DNA of 64,000 nucleotides, taken from the NCBI RefSeq assembly GCF_000282515.1, contig NZ_AKJD01000063.1, forward strand, positions 1 through 64,000, read 5' to 3'. Positions 29,938 through 39,328 of the stretch are shown piece after piece (the stretch's first letter is position 1; every line of letters begins with the position of its first letter). The notes below the pieces were generated by a model. It ran no database searches. It was given only the letters and a program-made list of their open reading frames with translations, and was not told the origin of the DNA. Both the position numbers and the translations under genes were made by a program. Source of the DNA: Pseudomonas sp. GM80 (GTDB taxonomy: Bacteria > Pseudomonadota > Gammaproteobacteria > Pseudomonadales > Pseudomonadaceae).

Positions 29938-30776
29938 GTGAGATGTCGATGAACTTTCCCCATCCGTTGATGGCGCCGGTGGTTGCGCTGGCATTGCAGG
30001 CAGGCGACGCGATTCTGCCGTTCTGGCGCGCAGGCGTCGAAGTCACGGCCAAGTCCGATGACTCGCCGGTGACCGCTGCCGACCTGGCGGCACACCATGT
30101 GATCGTGGCGGGCCTGACGGCGCTGGACCCAAGCATTCCGGTGCTGTCGGAAGAAGACGCCAACATCGCGCAGAACGTGCGCGCCGGATGGCAGCGCTGG
30201 TGGCTGGTGGATCCGCTGGACGGCACCAAGGAGTTCATCAGTGGCAGTGAAGAATTTACCGTCAACATCGCGCTGATTGAAAACGGTCAGGTGGTATTTG
30301 GCGTGGTGTCGATGCCCACCAACGGTCGTTTCTATGTCGGTGGTGCGGGTCTCGGCGCATGGCGTTGCGACAAGGACGGCACGCCGGTTTCGATTCAGGT
30401 GCGTGACGTGCCTGGGCCGGGTGAGGCGTTTACGGTCGTCGCCAGCCGCCGGCATTCCAGCCCTGAGCAGGAGCGTTTGCTCGCCGGCCTGAGCGCCAGC
30501 CTGGGTGAATTGCAGTTGACGAGCATTGGTAGCTCGCTGAAGTTTTGCCTGTTGGCGGAAGGGGCGGCCGATTGCTATCCGCGACTGGCGCCGACTTCAC
30601 AGTGGGACACGGCGGCGGCGCAGGGTGTGCTCGAAGGCGCGGGCGGTGAGGTGCTGGATCTGAGCGGTGCAGCGTTCTGCTATCCGCCGCGGGAATCGCT
30701 GCTGAATACGTCGTTCCTGGCGTTGCCGGCGAAGGCTGCGTGGCGTGCGAAGTTGCTGGAACTGGCGCGCGGTTAA
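29934..30776 (+). CDS. cysQ: 3'(2'),5'-bisphosphate nucleotidase CysQ
   Basis: 280-residue inositol-phosphatase-fold enzyme that turns PAP into AMP, protecting sulfate assimilation. The metal-binding signatures are WWLVDPLDGTKEFISG and PTSQWDTAAAQGVLEGAGG, with SEEDAN for the first metal Glu. Start at 29934 overlaps the nudE stop; in-frame Mets 9 and 15 bases later are alternatives. Confidence 0.93.
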   Translation: MSEMSMNFPHPLMAPVVALALQAGDAILPFWRAGVEVTAKSDDSPVTAADLAAHHVIVAGLTALDPSIPVLSEEDANIAQNVRAGWQRWWLVDPLDGTKEFISGSEEFTVNIALIENGQVVFGVVSMPTNGRFYVGGAGLGAWRCDKDGTPVSIQVRDVPGPGEAFTVVASRRHSSPEQERLLAGLSASLGELQLTSIGSSLKFCLLAEGAADCYPRLAPTSQWDTAAAQGVLEGAGGEVLDLSGAAFCYPPRESLLNTSFLALPAKAAWRAKLLELARG

Positions 30777-30782
30777 GATCAA

Positions 30783-30837
30783 AGATCGCAGCCTTCGGCA
30801 CGTTCCTGTAGGAGCTGCCGCAGGCTGCGATCTTTTG
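30783..30837. repeat. REPIN with degenerate left arm
   Basis: AGATCGCAGCCTTCGGCACG and the inverted GGAGCTGCCGCAGGCTGCGA. The left arm has a changed middle (GGCACGTTCC), so it is a decayed copy of the family. Confidence 0.75.
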
Positions 30838-30839
30838 CT

Positions 30840-31295
30840 CTAACGGTGCAACACGTACTGCCCCGTAAACGTCACCGCATCGATATCACTCCCGGCATTG
30901 ACGATCCGCGTCTGTAGCACCAACCGCGCCCGCCCATACCGCTGATACATTGCCAAAAACCGTTTCCACACCACCGCATCGGGCGCCGGGCAAATCGCCG
31001 TGGCATCGCCCGTCACCGGCAACGGATAACTGATCTGCCCCTCCTGAATCACGATGTGCCCGTCCTCGATCCCCGCTTCCTTCAAGCGCAAATGCAGCCA
31101 GCCCCAGCCGGCCAGCACCGCGCCGCAGTAGAGGCTGCCGCCAAACATGGTGCTCTTGTGATTGACGTTGCGGTCCAGCGGCAAATGCAGGCTCAACTGC
31201 TGATCACGCCAGTCGAGCACCTTGAGGCCCATGTCCCGGGTCAGCGGGATGTCATGGTGCAGAATGGCTTCCAGAGCGTCGCTGCTGGTGCTCAT
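30840..31295 (-). CDS. YiiD C-terminal-type thioesterase
   Basis: 151-residue hotdog protein. KVLDWRDQQLSLHLPLDRNVNHKSTMFGGSLYCGAVLAGW-type sequence gives the YiiD_C family pattern (NHKST.FGGS), and the protein ends TFTGQYVLHR. A cytoplasmic thioesterase of unknown substrate. Its ATG overlaps the dctD stop codon by 4 bases, so it is the last gene of the dctB-dctD operon. Its link to dicarboxylate transport is not obvious. Confidence 0.82.
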   Translation of the reverse strand: MSTSSDALEAILHHDIPLTRDMGLKVLDWRDQQLSLHLPLDRNVNHKSTMFGGSLYCGAVLAGWGWLHLRLKEAGIEDGHIVIQEGQISYPLPVTGDATAICPAPDAVVWKRFLAMYQRYGRARLVLQTRIVNAGSDIDAVTFTGQYVLHR

Positions 31296-32677
31296 TCGTT
31301 CTCCTCCCCATGGCTGCTGTCGCCGAAGTTCAGACCGTGCTTGCGCAGTTTGTCGTGCAGGGTCTTGCGCGGAATCCCCAGCGCCTCGGCGAGGCTGCGC
31401 ACCGAGCTGTGGGAGCGCGCCAGTTCGGCCGCGATCAACGACTTTTCGAAGTTTTCCACTTGCTCGCTGAGGCCCCCATTGATGACCTGCACGGTGCTGG
31501 CGCCATGGCCATTGGCGTCACTGTTGTCCAGCGCCAGTTCCAGGCCGAGGGCGAAACGCTCAGCAGCGTTTTGCAGTTCACGCACGTTGCCAGGCCAGGT
31601 GTGACGCAACAGCAGAGCGCGTTGTGCCGGTTGCAGCTCGTGGGGCGGCAGGCCGTGGCGAGCGCTGGCTTCGTCGGCGTAATGCTGAAACAACACCAGC
31701 GCGTCTTCGCCGCGTTCGCGCAGCGGCGGAATGCGCAGCGGCGCGACGTTGAGGCGGTAATACAAGTCGGCGCGGAAGCGCCCCTGGTCGGCAGCCTGGC
31801 GCAGGTCTTCCTTGGTCGCGGCGATGACGCGGATGTCCAGCGGGATCAGTTGATTGCCGCCCAGCCGTTCGACGACGCGCTCCTGCAACATGCGCAGCAG
31901 TTTTACCTGCACGTCCATGCTCATGCTCTCGATTTCATCGAGGAACAGCGTGCCGCCATTGGCGAATTCGAACTTGCCGATCCGGCGTTTTTGCGCGCCA
32001 GTGAATGCGCCGGGCTCGTGGCCGAACAACTCGCTTTCCACCACGGATTCGGCCAGCGCACCGGCGTTGATCGCCACGAACGGGCCGTTACGGCGGCTGG
32101 ATAAATCGTGCAGTGCACGGGCGACGACTTCTTTGCCGGCACCGGTTTCACCGAGGATCAGCACGTCAGCCTTGGTCGCGGCCAGCGCGCCGATCTGCTC
32201 GCGCAGGCGCAGCATCGGCGTTGAATGACCGACCAGCCGCGCGCTCAACTCATTACGATCGCTCAAGGCCAGACGCAGGCTGCGGTTGTCCAGCACCAGC
32301 CGGCGCAGGGCCAGCGCGCGGCGCACGCTGTCGAGCAGCGCGTCGCTGGCAAAGGGCTTTTCGAGGAAGTCATAAGCACCGGCGCGCATCGCTTGCACCG
32401 CCAGCGGCACGTCGCCGTGGCCGGTGATCAGCAACACCGGCAACTCCGGATCCTGGGCGTGCAATTGGCTGAGCAGTTCCAGGCCGTCCATGCCCGGCAT
32501 GCGGATATCGCTGACCACCACGCCCGGCCAGTCACGCTCCAGTTGCCCGGCCAGACCTTTGGCTTCGGACAGCGGCAGAATTTTCAGGCCAGCCAGATCC
32601 AGGGTTTGCCCTAGGGCCTGACGCAGGTGCGGATCGTCGTCGATCAACACCACCTGAATGCGATTGTCGATGGTCAT
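31292..32677 (-). CDS. dctD: Sigma-54-dependent response regulator DctD
   Basis: 461 residues in three parts: receiver (IQVVLIDDDPHLRQA, phospho-acceptor Asp57 in VVVSDIRMPG), AAA+ sigma-54 domain with Walker A LGETGAGKEVVAR, the GAFTGA loop (EPGAFTGAQKRR), Walker B TLFLDEIE and the R-finger region, and a C-terminal Fis-type HTH (SVRSLAEALGIPRKTLHDKL). By analogy with the P. aeruginosa dctBD-rmlC neighbourhood it controls C4-dicarboxylate transport, but no transporter gene is present here. Overlaps dctB by 4 bases. Confidence 0.87.
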   Translation of the reverse strand: MTIDNRIQVVLIDDDPHLRQALGQTLDLAGLKILPLSEAKGLAGQLERDWPGVVVSDIRMPGMDGLELLSQLHAQDPELPVLLITGHGDVPLAVQAMRAGAYDFLEKPFASDALLDSVRRALALRRLVLDNRSLRLALSDRNELSARLVGHSTPMLRLREQIGALAATKADVLILGETGAGKEVVARALHDLSSRRNGPFVAINAGALAESVVESELFGHEPGAFTGAQKRRIGKFEFANGGTLFLDEIESMSMDVQVKLLRMLQERVVERLGGNQLIPLDIRVIAATKEDLRQAADQGRFRADLYYRLNVAPLRIPPLRERGEDALVLFQHYADEASARHGLPPHELQPAQRALLLRHTWPGNVRELQNAAERFALGLELALDNSDANGHGASTVQVINGGLSEQVENFEKSLIAAELARSHSSVRSLAEALGIPRKTLHDKLRKHGLNFGDSSHGEENE

Positions 32678-34482
32678 GCACTTCGATCCTCGGACGGTTG
32701 CAGGCTGACCCCGGGCGCACCGGCGCGCAGCCGCAGGGTAATCAAGGCGCCGCCTTGCTTGTGGTTGGCGAACGACAATTCACCGCCGAAGGCGCGCATC
32801 AGCGTTTCACAGATGGCCAGGCCCAAACCGAGGCCCTGCGTGCGCGTCTTGGTGGTGTAGAAAGGCTCGCTGGCGCGGCCGAGGGCTTCCATGCAGAACC
32901 CCGGGCCGTTGTCGCGAATGTACAGATTGACGCCCTCGGCGGTGGATTCGGCACTCAACCACAATTTGCGCGGCGGGCCTTTTTCGGTGAGGGCGTCGAG
33001 GGCGTTGGCGAGCAGGTTGCCGAGGACCTGGCGCAGTCGGGTTTCCCCGGCCTCGACCCACAGGGTGGCGGCCGGCAGATCGCGGATCAGTTCGACTTCC
33101 ATGCTGCGGCGTCGTTTGGCCAACAGTGCCAGCGCATCGTCCAGCGCCGGTTGCAGGGCGACGCTTTCCGGGGCGTGGCGATCGCGGCGGGCGAAGGCGC
33201 GCAAGTGGGCGATGATCGAGGCCATGCGCCCGGTCAGTTCGCTGATCAACTTGAGGTTACCGCGTGCGTCGTCGGTGCGCTGATGATCGAGCAGCACCTC
33301 GGCATTCTCCGCGTAGCTGCGGATCGCTGCCAGCGGCTGATTGAGTTCGTGGCTGATGCTCGCCGACATCGTCCCCAGTGCCGACAGTTTGCCCGCCTGC
33401 ACCAAATCATCCTGGGCGCGGACCAACTCCTGCTGCGCCGTTTCGCGCTCGAGCACTTCCTGTTTCAAGCGCCGGTTGAGGCCTTCGAGATCGCTGGTGC
33501 GCTCGGCGACGCGGCCTTCCAGCTCACGGCGCGCCTTGGCTTCGAACGCGATGCGTTCCAGGTAGTGGCGACGGCGCTGCATCATCAAACCGAGCAGCAA
33601 CATCACCACCAGCAGCGTGGCGCCGCCGATGGCCACAACCGTGCGCACCGGGCGGTCGATCAGCGTACGCGGGGCGAGGATGCTCACGCTCCAGCCGGTT
33701 TCGGCAATGTCGTGGGTCTGGGTCAGCCATGCGCTGGGGCTGAGGTTCAGCGGCCGTGGTTCGCGGGTCGGGTAGGGCTGGATCGCAGTGATTGCGGAGC
33801 GTTCGGCCTCGCTCAGGATGCGGGTCGAGCGGAAGCGCCATTCCGGGCGTGACGTGAGGATGACCACGCCGTTGTGATCCGTGACCAGCAATTGTTCCGG
33901 GGTTTTGCCCCAGAGGCTTTCGGTGTGGTCGAGGTCGACCTTGATCACCAGCACGCCGACGATTTTTTCGCCATTGCGCACGGCGGCGGCAAAGAAATAA
34001 CCGCGCTTGGCAGAGGTTGTACCGAGACCGAAGAAGCGCCCCAGGCGCCCGGCCATGGCTTCGCTGAAATACGGCCGGAAGGAGAAATTGCGCCCGACAA
34101 AGCTGTCATGTTTGTCCCAATTCGACGCCGCCAGCGTCTGGCCGCTGGTGTCCATCAGGTACATGACTTCGGCGCCGGTCTGTGCCGAGATGTTTTTCAG
34201 CAGACGGTTGGCATTGCCCTGCGTGACGCCATCGTCCGGCGCCCCGAGCACGGCGCGCAGGGCAGGCAGGTCGCCGAGGATTTGCGGCAACACTTCATAG
34301 CGATGCAGGGTGCCCAGCAGGTTGGCGACGTACAGGTCGAGGGTCTGGCGGTTCTGGCCGGCCAGCTCACTGCGGTAATACCGTTCGGCGAGGTGTTCCA
34401 GCGGCCACAGCAGCGGCGCCAGACACAGCGCCAGCAGGGCGAGGCTGCGCCAGCGAGGTCTGCGGGGAAGGGTTGGTTTCAT
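32674..34482 (-). CDS. dctB: C4-dicarboxylate sensor kinase DctB
   Basis: 602-residue membrane sensor kinase. N-terminal helix (RSLALLALCLAPLLWPL), periplasmic dCache-type domain (SGQTLAASNWDKHDSFVGRNF, VLVIKVDLDHTESLW), second helix (TVVAIGGATLLVVMLLLGLM), a coiled coil of about 60 residues, then the H-box ASISHELNQPLAAIRSYAEN and ATPase boxes (NLLANALDAL, RDNGPGF, GLGLGLAICETLM). It partners DctD, with overlapping reading frames. The kinase starts the operon; rmlC is upstream on the same strand. Confidence 0.87.
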   Translation of the reverse strand: MKPTLPRRPRWRSLALLALCLAPLLWPLEHLAERYYRSELAGQNRQTLDLYVANLLGTLHRYEVLPQILGDLPALRAVLGAPDDGVTQGNANRLLKNISAQTGAEVMYLMDTSGQTLAASNWDKHDSFVGRNFSFRPYFSEAMAGRLGRFFGLGTTSAKRGYFFAAAVRNGEKIVGVLVIKVDLDHTESLWGKTPEQLLVTDHNGVVILTSRPEWRFRSTRILSEAERSAITAIQPYPTREPRPLNLSPSAWLTQTHDIAETGWSVSILAPRTLIDRPVRTVVAIGGATLLVVMLLLGLMMQRRRHYLERIAFEAKARRELEGRVAERTSDLEGLNRRLKQEVLERETAQQELVRAQDDLVQAGKLSALGTMSASISHELNQPLAAIRSYAENAEVLLDHQRTDDARGNLKLISELTGRMASIIAHLRAFARRDRHAPESVALQPALDDALALLAKRRRSMEVELIRDLPAATLWVEAGETRLRQVLGNLLANALDALTEKGPPRKLWLSAESTAEGVNLYIRDNGPGFCMEALGRASEPFYTTKTRTQGLGLGLAICETLMRAFGGELSFANHKQGGALITLRLRAGAPGVSLQPSEDRSA

Positions 34483-34524
34483 GAGCCGGATGCGCCTGGG
34501 GTGACAGGCGCATTATGCCTAGGC

Positions 34525-35070
34525 TCAGGCGAAGACGTCAGCGTCCTTGAACAACGCGGCAGCCTGATCCTTGGCCGACAGCTTCGGCGCTTCGTCCAGC
34601 TGCCAATCGATGCCCAGCGCAGGGTCATCCCAGCGAATGCTGCGCTCGGACGCTGGGTCATAGTAATTGGTGGTCTTGTAGAGGAATTCGGCGAACTCGC
34701 TCAGCACCACGAAACCATGGGCGAAACCTTCCGGTACCCACAGTTGGCGATGGTTTTCAGCCGACAGGCGCACGGCCACAGACTTGCCGAAATGCGGCGA
34801 ACTGCGACGAATGTCCACGGCCACATCGAGCACTTCACCGACGGTGACGCGGACCAGTTTGCCCTGAGTGTTTTGCAACTGGTAATGCAGGCCACGCAAT
34901 ACGCCTTTTTGCGAGCGCGAGTGGTTGTCCTGGACGAACTGCGTGTCCAGACCCGTGGCGTCCTGGAACGCCTTGGCGTTGAAACTCTCGTAGAAGAAAC
35001 CGCGCTCGTCACCAAAAACCTTGGGTTCGATGATCAGAACACCGGGTAGATCGGTGGTGATTACATTCAT
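34525..35070 (-). CDS. rmlC: dTDP-4-dehydrorhamnose 3,5-epimerase RmlC
   Basis: 181-residue cupin of the rhamnose pathway. It has DERGFFYESFN, QDNHSRSQKGVLRGLHYQ (catalytic His), EVLDVAVDIRRSSPHFGK, WVPEGFAHGFVVLS and YYDPASERSIRWDDPALGI, all standard for RmlC. The rmlA, rmlB and rmlD genes that usually accompany it are absent from this window. The start at 35070 is preferred to 35115 because GGAAA precedes it and the family begins MNVITTDLPGV. Confidence 0.93.
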   Translation of the reverse strand: MNVITTDLPGVLIIEPKVFGDERGFFYESFNAKAFQDATGLDTQFVQDNHSRSQKGVLRGLHYQLQNTQGKLVRVTVGEVLDVAVDIRRSSPHFGKSVAVRLSAENHRQLWVPEGFAHGFVVLSEFAEFLYKTTNYYDPASERSIRWDDPALGIDWQLDEAPKLSAKDQAAALFKDADVFA

Positions 35071-35238
35071 GAGGATTTCCATAGGCAGGTGTGAATGGCC
35101 GACATTCTTGCGCAAAGTGCCGGAGGGCGCGAGTGTTCAGATACAAATATCCGTCTGTGCTGTAACAACCGTTAGGGGTTGCGTCTCGTCAGCAGCAATG
35201 GCGATATAAGCGCCTAATAAAATTTCAGGGGTCGTTTC

Positions 35239-38151
35239 ATGCCGCTCGCCACGTTGATTCATCGCGCCAGTTTGCCCAGTCCGCAGGTTTCTGCAGAGCA
35301 GGCCCAGCAATGGCTGGCAGAACATTACGGGCTCAGCGGCACGTTGCAGGCGCTCGGCAGTCAGCAGGATCTGAATTATCGCGTCGACAGCCCTCGTGGC
35401 CGGTTCGTGCTGAAAATCTGCCGTGGTGATTACGCGCTTGTCGAGTTGCAGGCCCAGCATGCGGGCCTGAAGTTTCTGGCCGAGCATTCGGCGGTGAAGG
35501 TGCCACGGGTGATCGCGGCCAATAGCGGCGCCGATCTGCTGTCGTTGCACGTCGGCGGTGAAGCGGTGCATGTGCGCCTGCTCGATTACATCGAGGGCCA
35601 GTCGTTGACCCATCTCGATCATCTGGGCCAGGCGGTGGTGGCCGGGTTTGGTCGACTCTGCGGTGAGATGGACCTGGCGCTGGCCGGCTTCGACCATCCG
35701 GGGCTGGAGCGCACGCTGCAATGGGATGCGCGCCACGCCAGTGCGCTGATCAGTCATTTGCTGCCGGTCATCAAGGATGAACGTCAGCGGGCATTGATCG
35801 CCGCGGCGGCCGAACAGGCCGAGCGACGTTTGCAGCCGTTGCTCGACACGTTGCCGGTGCAGGCGATCCACATGGACATCACCGATGACAATGCGGTGTG
35901 GGCGCGCGATGCCGGGCGGCACTGGCAGTTGCAGGGGGTGATCGATTTCGGCGATCTGGTGCGCACCTGGCGCATCACCGATTTGTCGGTGACCTGCGCC
36001 GCGTTGCTGCATCACGCGGGCGGCGATCCATTTGTCATCCTGCCGGCCGTGCAGGCGTATCACGCGGTCAACCCGCTGCAACACGAAGAATTGCAGGCGC
36101 TTTGGCCATTGGTCGTCGCGCGTGCGGCGGTGCTGGTGCTCAGTGGCGAGCAGCAGGTCAGCATCGATCCCTCGAATACCTACAGCCGCGACAACCTCAG
36201 CCATGAGTGGGAAATTTTCCGCGTGGCCACATCGGTGCCACTGGCGCTGATGGAAGCGGCGATTCTTACCGCTGTCGGCCACGCCTTGCCGGCGATCGAC
36301 AGCGAAGGTTTTGCGCCATTGTTGCCGGGTCTGGTCGGGCGTGAATTTGCGCTGATTGATCTTGGTGTTCTGAGCCCCCATTTCGAGGCCGGTAATTGGG
36401 AGCAGGAGGGCATCGATCAGCGGCTGTTGAACGAGGCGGCGGCCGCCCATGGTTTGGCGGCGAGCCGTTATGGTCAGTACCGTTTGTCGCGCACGCGGCC
36501 CGACAGCGCCGATGAACCGGACACATTCCCGCTGCACGTTGAATTGCGTGTGCCGAATGGCACTGCTGTGGAGTCGCCGTTCGCGGGCGTGGTGCATCAG
36601 GCGCCTGATGGCGCGCTGCAACTCGACGGCCCGCAGCTCAGCGTTCGCCTGTGGGGCGTGACACCTTCGCTGCACAGTGGCGCGGCGCTGGTCAAAGGCC
36701 AAGTGCTGGGCGCGGTCAGTGGGCCTTTGCGTGTGCAGTTGTGCCGAGGCGCGCAACTCAATGCGCCGCTGTTTTGCACGCCATCCCATGCGCCGGCATG
36801 GCAGGCACTGTGTCCATCGCCTGCTGCGTTGCTGGGGCTGGCCTGTGATGCCGAGCCGGAGCTGGATGGTAAAACCCTGCTGCAACGGCGCGAGGCCAGT
36901 TTTGCCCGCACGCAAAAACACTATTACGTCGATCCGCCGCGCATCGAACGCGGCTGGCGCAATCACCTGATCGACATGCAGGGCCGCTCCTATCTGGACA
37001 TGCTCAACAACGTCGCGGTGCTCGGTCACGGCCACCCGCGCATGGCGGCGGTCGCGGCACGGCAGTGGTCGTTGCTCAACACCAACTCGCGGTTCAACTA
37101 TGCGGCGGTCGCCGAGTTTTCCGAACGCCTGCTGAAACTGGCGCCGGAAGGCATGGACCGGGTGTTTCTGGTAAACAGCGGCAGCGAGGCCAATGACCTG
37201 GCGATTCGTCTGGCGTGGGCGTACAGCGGCGGTCGCGACATGCTCAGCGTGCTTGAGGCCTATCACGGCTGGACGGTCGGTGCCGATGCGATCTCGACGT
37301 CGATTGCCGACAACCCGAAAGCCCTGGAAAGCCGCCCGGACTGGGTACACCCCGTGACGGCGCCGAACACCTATCGCGGTGAATTCCGTGGCCTCGATTC
37401 GGCGCCGGATTACGTGCGCAGCGTTGAGCATCAGTTGCAACAGCTCGCTGAGCAAAAACGCCAATTGGCCGGGTTTATCTGCGAGCCGGTGTACGGCAAT
37501 GCCGGTGGCATCTCGCTGCCGCCGGGTTATCTGCAACAGGTGTACGCCTTGGTGCGCGCGCAGGGCGGGGTGTGCATCGCCGACGAAGTACAGGTCGGTT
37601 ATGGGCGTATGGGCCACTTCTTCTGGGGCTTTGAAGATCAGGGCGTGGTGCCGGACATCATCACCATGGCCAAAGGCATGGGCAACGGCCAGCCACTCGG
37701 TGCGGTGATTACCCGCCGGGAGATCGCCGAGGCGCTGGAGGCCGAGGGTTATTTCTTCTCGTCGGCGGGTGGCAGTCCGGTCAGTTGCCAGATCGGCATG
37801 GCGGTGCTCGATGTCATGGAAGAAGAAAAACTCTGGGAGAACGCGCAGGTGGTCGGTGGCCACTTCAAGGCGCGGCTCGAAGCGCTGATCGATAAACATC
37901 CGCTGGTGGGCGCGGTGCATGGTTCCGGGTTTTATCTGGGGCTTGAGCTGATCCGTAATCGCGAGACATTGGAGGCGGCGACCGAGGAGACCGCCGTGCT
38001 CTGCGATCGCCTGCGCGAGCTGGGGATCTTCATGCAGCCGACCGGCGATGATCTGAACATTCTCAAGATCAAACCGCCGATGGTGACGTCGCGCCGCAGT
38101 GTCGACTTCTTCGTCGACATGCTGGATCGGGTGCTCACCGAGGGCCTCTGA
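35239..38151 (+). CDS. Fused APH-type kinase / class III aminotransferase-fold phospho-lyase
   Basis: 970 residues in three parts. The first (1-350) is an APH-like kinase: VLKICRGDY, the catalytic HMDITDDNAVW near residue 213, and GVIDFGDLVRTWRITD. A central beta-rich part (about 430-515, ESPFAGVVHQ) resembles a biotinyl/peptidase M23-like fold. The last part (about 560-970) is a class III PLP enzyme (LDMLNNVAVLGHGHPRM, NSGSEANDLAIRLAW, and PLP lysine in TMAKGMGNGQPLGAV near residue 811). Related bacterial proteins couple amino-alcohol phosphorylation with phospho-lyase cleavage (ethanolamine phosphate or hydroxylysine phosphate). Substrate unknown here. Confidence 0.82.
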   Translation: MPLATLIHRASLPSPQVSAEQAQQWLAEHYGLSGTLQALGSQQDLNYRVDSPRGRFVLKICRGDYALVELQAQHAGLKFLAEHSAVKVPRVIAANSGADLLSLHVGGEAVHVRLLDYIEGQSLTHLDHLGQAVVAGFGRLCGEMDLALAGFDHPGLERTLQWDARHASALISHLLPVIKDERQRALIAAAAEQAERRLQPLLDTLPVQAIHMDITDDNAVWARDAGRHWQLQGVIDFGDLVRTWRITDLSVTCAALLHHAGGDPFVILPAVQAYHAVNPLQHEELQALWPLVVARAAVLVLSGEQQVSIDPSNTYSRDNLSHEWEIFRVATSVPLALMEAAILTAVGHALPAIDSEGFAPLLPGLVGREFALIDLGVLSPHFEAGNWEQEGIDQRLLNEAAAAHGLAASRYGQYRLSRTRPDSADEPDTFPLHVELRVPNGTAVESPFAGVVHQAPDGALQLDGPQLSVRLWGVTPSLHSGAALVKGQVLGAVSGPLRVQLCRGAQLNAPLFCTPSHAPAWQALCPSPAALLGLACDAEPELDGKTLLQRREASFARTQKHYYVDPPRIERGWRNHLIDMQGRSYLDMLNNVAVLGHGHPRMAAVAARQWSLLNTNSRFNYAAVAEFSERLLKLAPEGMDRVFLVNSGSEANDLAIRLAWAYSGGRDMLSVLEAYHGWTVGADAISTSIADNPKALESRPDWVHPVTAPNTYRGEFRGLDSAPDYVRSVEHQLQQLAEQKRQLAGFICEPVYGNAGGISLPPGYLQQVYALVRAQGGVCIADEVQVGYGRMGHFFWGFEDQGVVPDIITMAKGMGNGQPLGAVITRREIAEALEAEGYFFSSAGGSPVSCQIGMAVLDVMEEEKLWENAQVVGGHFKARLEALIDKHPLVGAVHGSGFYLGLELIRNRETLEAATEETAVLCDRLRELGIFMQPTGDDLNILKIKPPMVTSRRSVDFFVDMLDRVLTEGL

Positions 38152-38163
38152 CACTCACCCCAT

Positions 38164-38247
38164 GTAGGAGCTGCCGAAGGCTGCGATCTTTTGATCTTGT
38201 CTTTCAATAGCAAAATCAAGAGATCGCAGCCTTCGGCAGCTCCTACA
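38164..38247. repeat. REPIN (GCTGCGATC class)
   Basis: TGTAGGAGCTGCCGAAGGCT and the inverted GCAGCCTTCGGCAGCTCCTA. Sits in the gap after the fusion gene and before aguB. Confidence 0.85.
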
Positions 38248-38271
38248 TGGGTACGGTTGTAATTCGATTTG

Positions 38272-38341
38272 TATCGGCTTTCTGCGCGCTAAATTAGACG
38301 AAATGCATTTTCGTAGCTTCTAAAGCCGATATTTATCGGCT
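38272..38341. promoter_or_regulatory. Repeated TATCGGCT palindrome upstream of aguB
   Basis: A half-site TATCGGCT at 38272-38279 and a palindrome AGCCGATA-TT-TATCGGCT at 38324-38341. Three copies of the same 8-mer in 70 bases suggest an operator for a regulator of the agmatine genes. A further inverted pair GGTCG/CGACC lies at 38402-38417. Confidence 0.45.
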
Positions 38342-38441
38342 ATAAAGTCGCCATTGCTCCGGCTTGGCGATCGCTTGTCCGGTGCGCGCGTTTTTCTTTT
38401 CGGTCGAATGGTCGACCGCCAAAGTACTTGCCCGGAGATGA

Positions 38442-39323
38442 TTGATGAGCCGTATCGTTACCGTTGCTGCCACTCAGATGGCCTGTTCGTGGGATCTGGA
38501 AGCCAACCTCGAAATCGCTGAAAGGCTGGTGCGCGAAGCCGCCGCCAAAGGCGCGCAGATCATCCTGATTCAGGAACTGTTCGAGGCGCCGTACTTCTGC
38601 CAGAAGCCGAACCCGGACTATCTGCAACTGGCGACGACGGTGGAAGACAACGTCGCGATCAGACATTTCCAGAAAATCGCCAAAGAGCTGCAAGTGGTGC
38701 TGCCGATCAGCTTTTACGAGTTGGCTGGCCGCGCACGTTTCAACAGTATCGCGATCATCGATGCCGACGGCAGCAACCTCGGGATTTATCGTAAAAGCCA
38801 CATCCCGGATGGCCCGGGCTACCACGAGAAGTATTACTTCAACCCGGGCGACACCGGGTTCAAAGTGTGGAACACCCGTTACGCGAAAATCGGCGTGGGC
38901 ATCTGCTGGGATCAGTGGTTCCCGGAAGCCGCGCGGAGCATGGCCCTGCAAGGGGCGGAAATCCTCTTCTATCCAACGGCAATTGGCAGCGAGCCGCACG
39001 ACAAGACTATTTCGTCGCGCGATCACTGGCAGCGTGTACAGCAGGGGCACGCTGGCGCCAACCTGATGCCGCTGATTGCCAGCAACCGCATCGGCAACGA
39101 AGAACAGGACGGCTACGACATCACGTTCTACGGCTCGTCGTTCATCGCCAACCAGTTCGGCGAAAAAGTGCAGGAGCTGAATAAAACCGAAGAAGGTATT
39201 CTTGTGCACACTTTCAACCTCGACGAGCTCGAACATATTCGCAGCGCGTGGGGTTCATTCCGTGACCGCCGTCCGAACCTGTACGGTGCGTTGAAAACCC
39301 TCGACGGTTCCCTGGAGTCCTGA
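38442..39323 (+). CDS. aguB: N-carbamoylputrescine amidase AguB
   Basis: 293-residue nitrilase-superfamily enzyme. It contains the Glu, Lys and Cys catalytic centre in [23 protein letters not shown] and [15 protein letters not shown]. It hydrolyses N-carbamoylputrescine to putrescine, CO2 and ammonia. Immediately followed by aguA (5 bases). A repeated palindrome upstream may be the operator. Confidence 0.95.
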   Translation: MMSRIVTVAATQMACSWDLEANLEIAERLVREAAAKGAQIILIQELFEAPYFCQKPNPDYLQLATTVEDNVAIRHFQKIAKELQVVLPISFYELAGRARFNSIAIIDADGSNLGIYRKSHIPDGPGYHEKYYFNPGDTGFKVWNTRYAKIGVGICWDQWFPEAARSMALQGAEILFYPTAIGSEPHDKTISSRDHWQRVQQGHAGANLMPLIASNRIGNEEQDGYDITFYGSSFIANQFGEKVQELNKTEEGILVHTFNLDELEHIRSAWGSFRDRRPNLYGALKTLDGSLES

Positions 39324-39328
39324 TCCCG

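Noticed and set aside
35137-38154. 1005-codon open frame on the minus strand opposite the kinase/phospho-lyase fusion
   Set aside because: It mirrors the opposite gene's codons and has a biased His/Arg/Gln composition with no domain; a GC-rich shadow.
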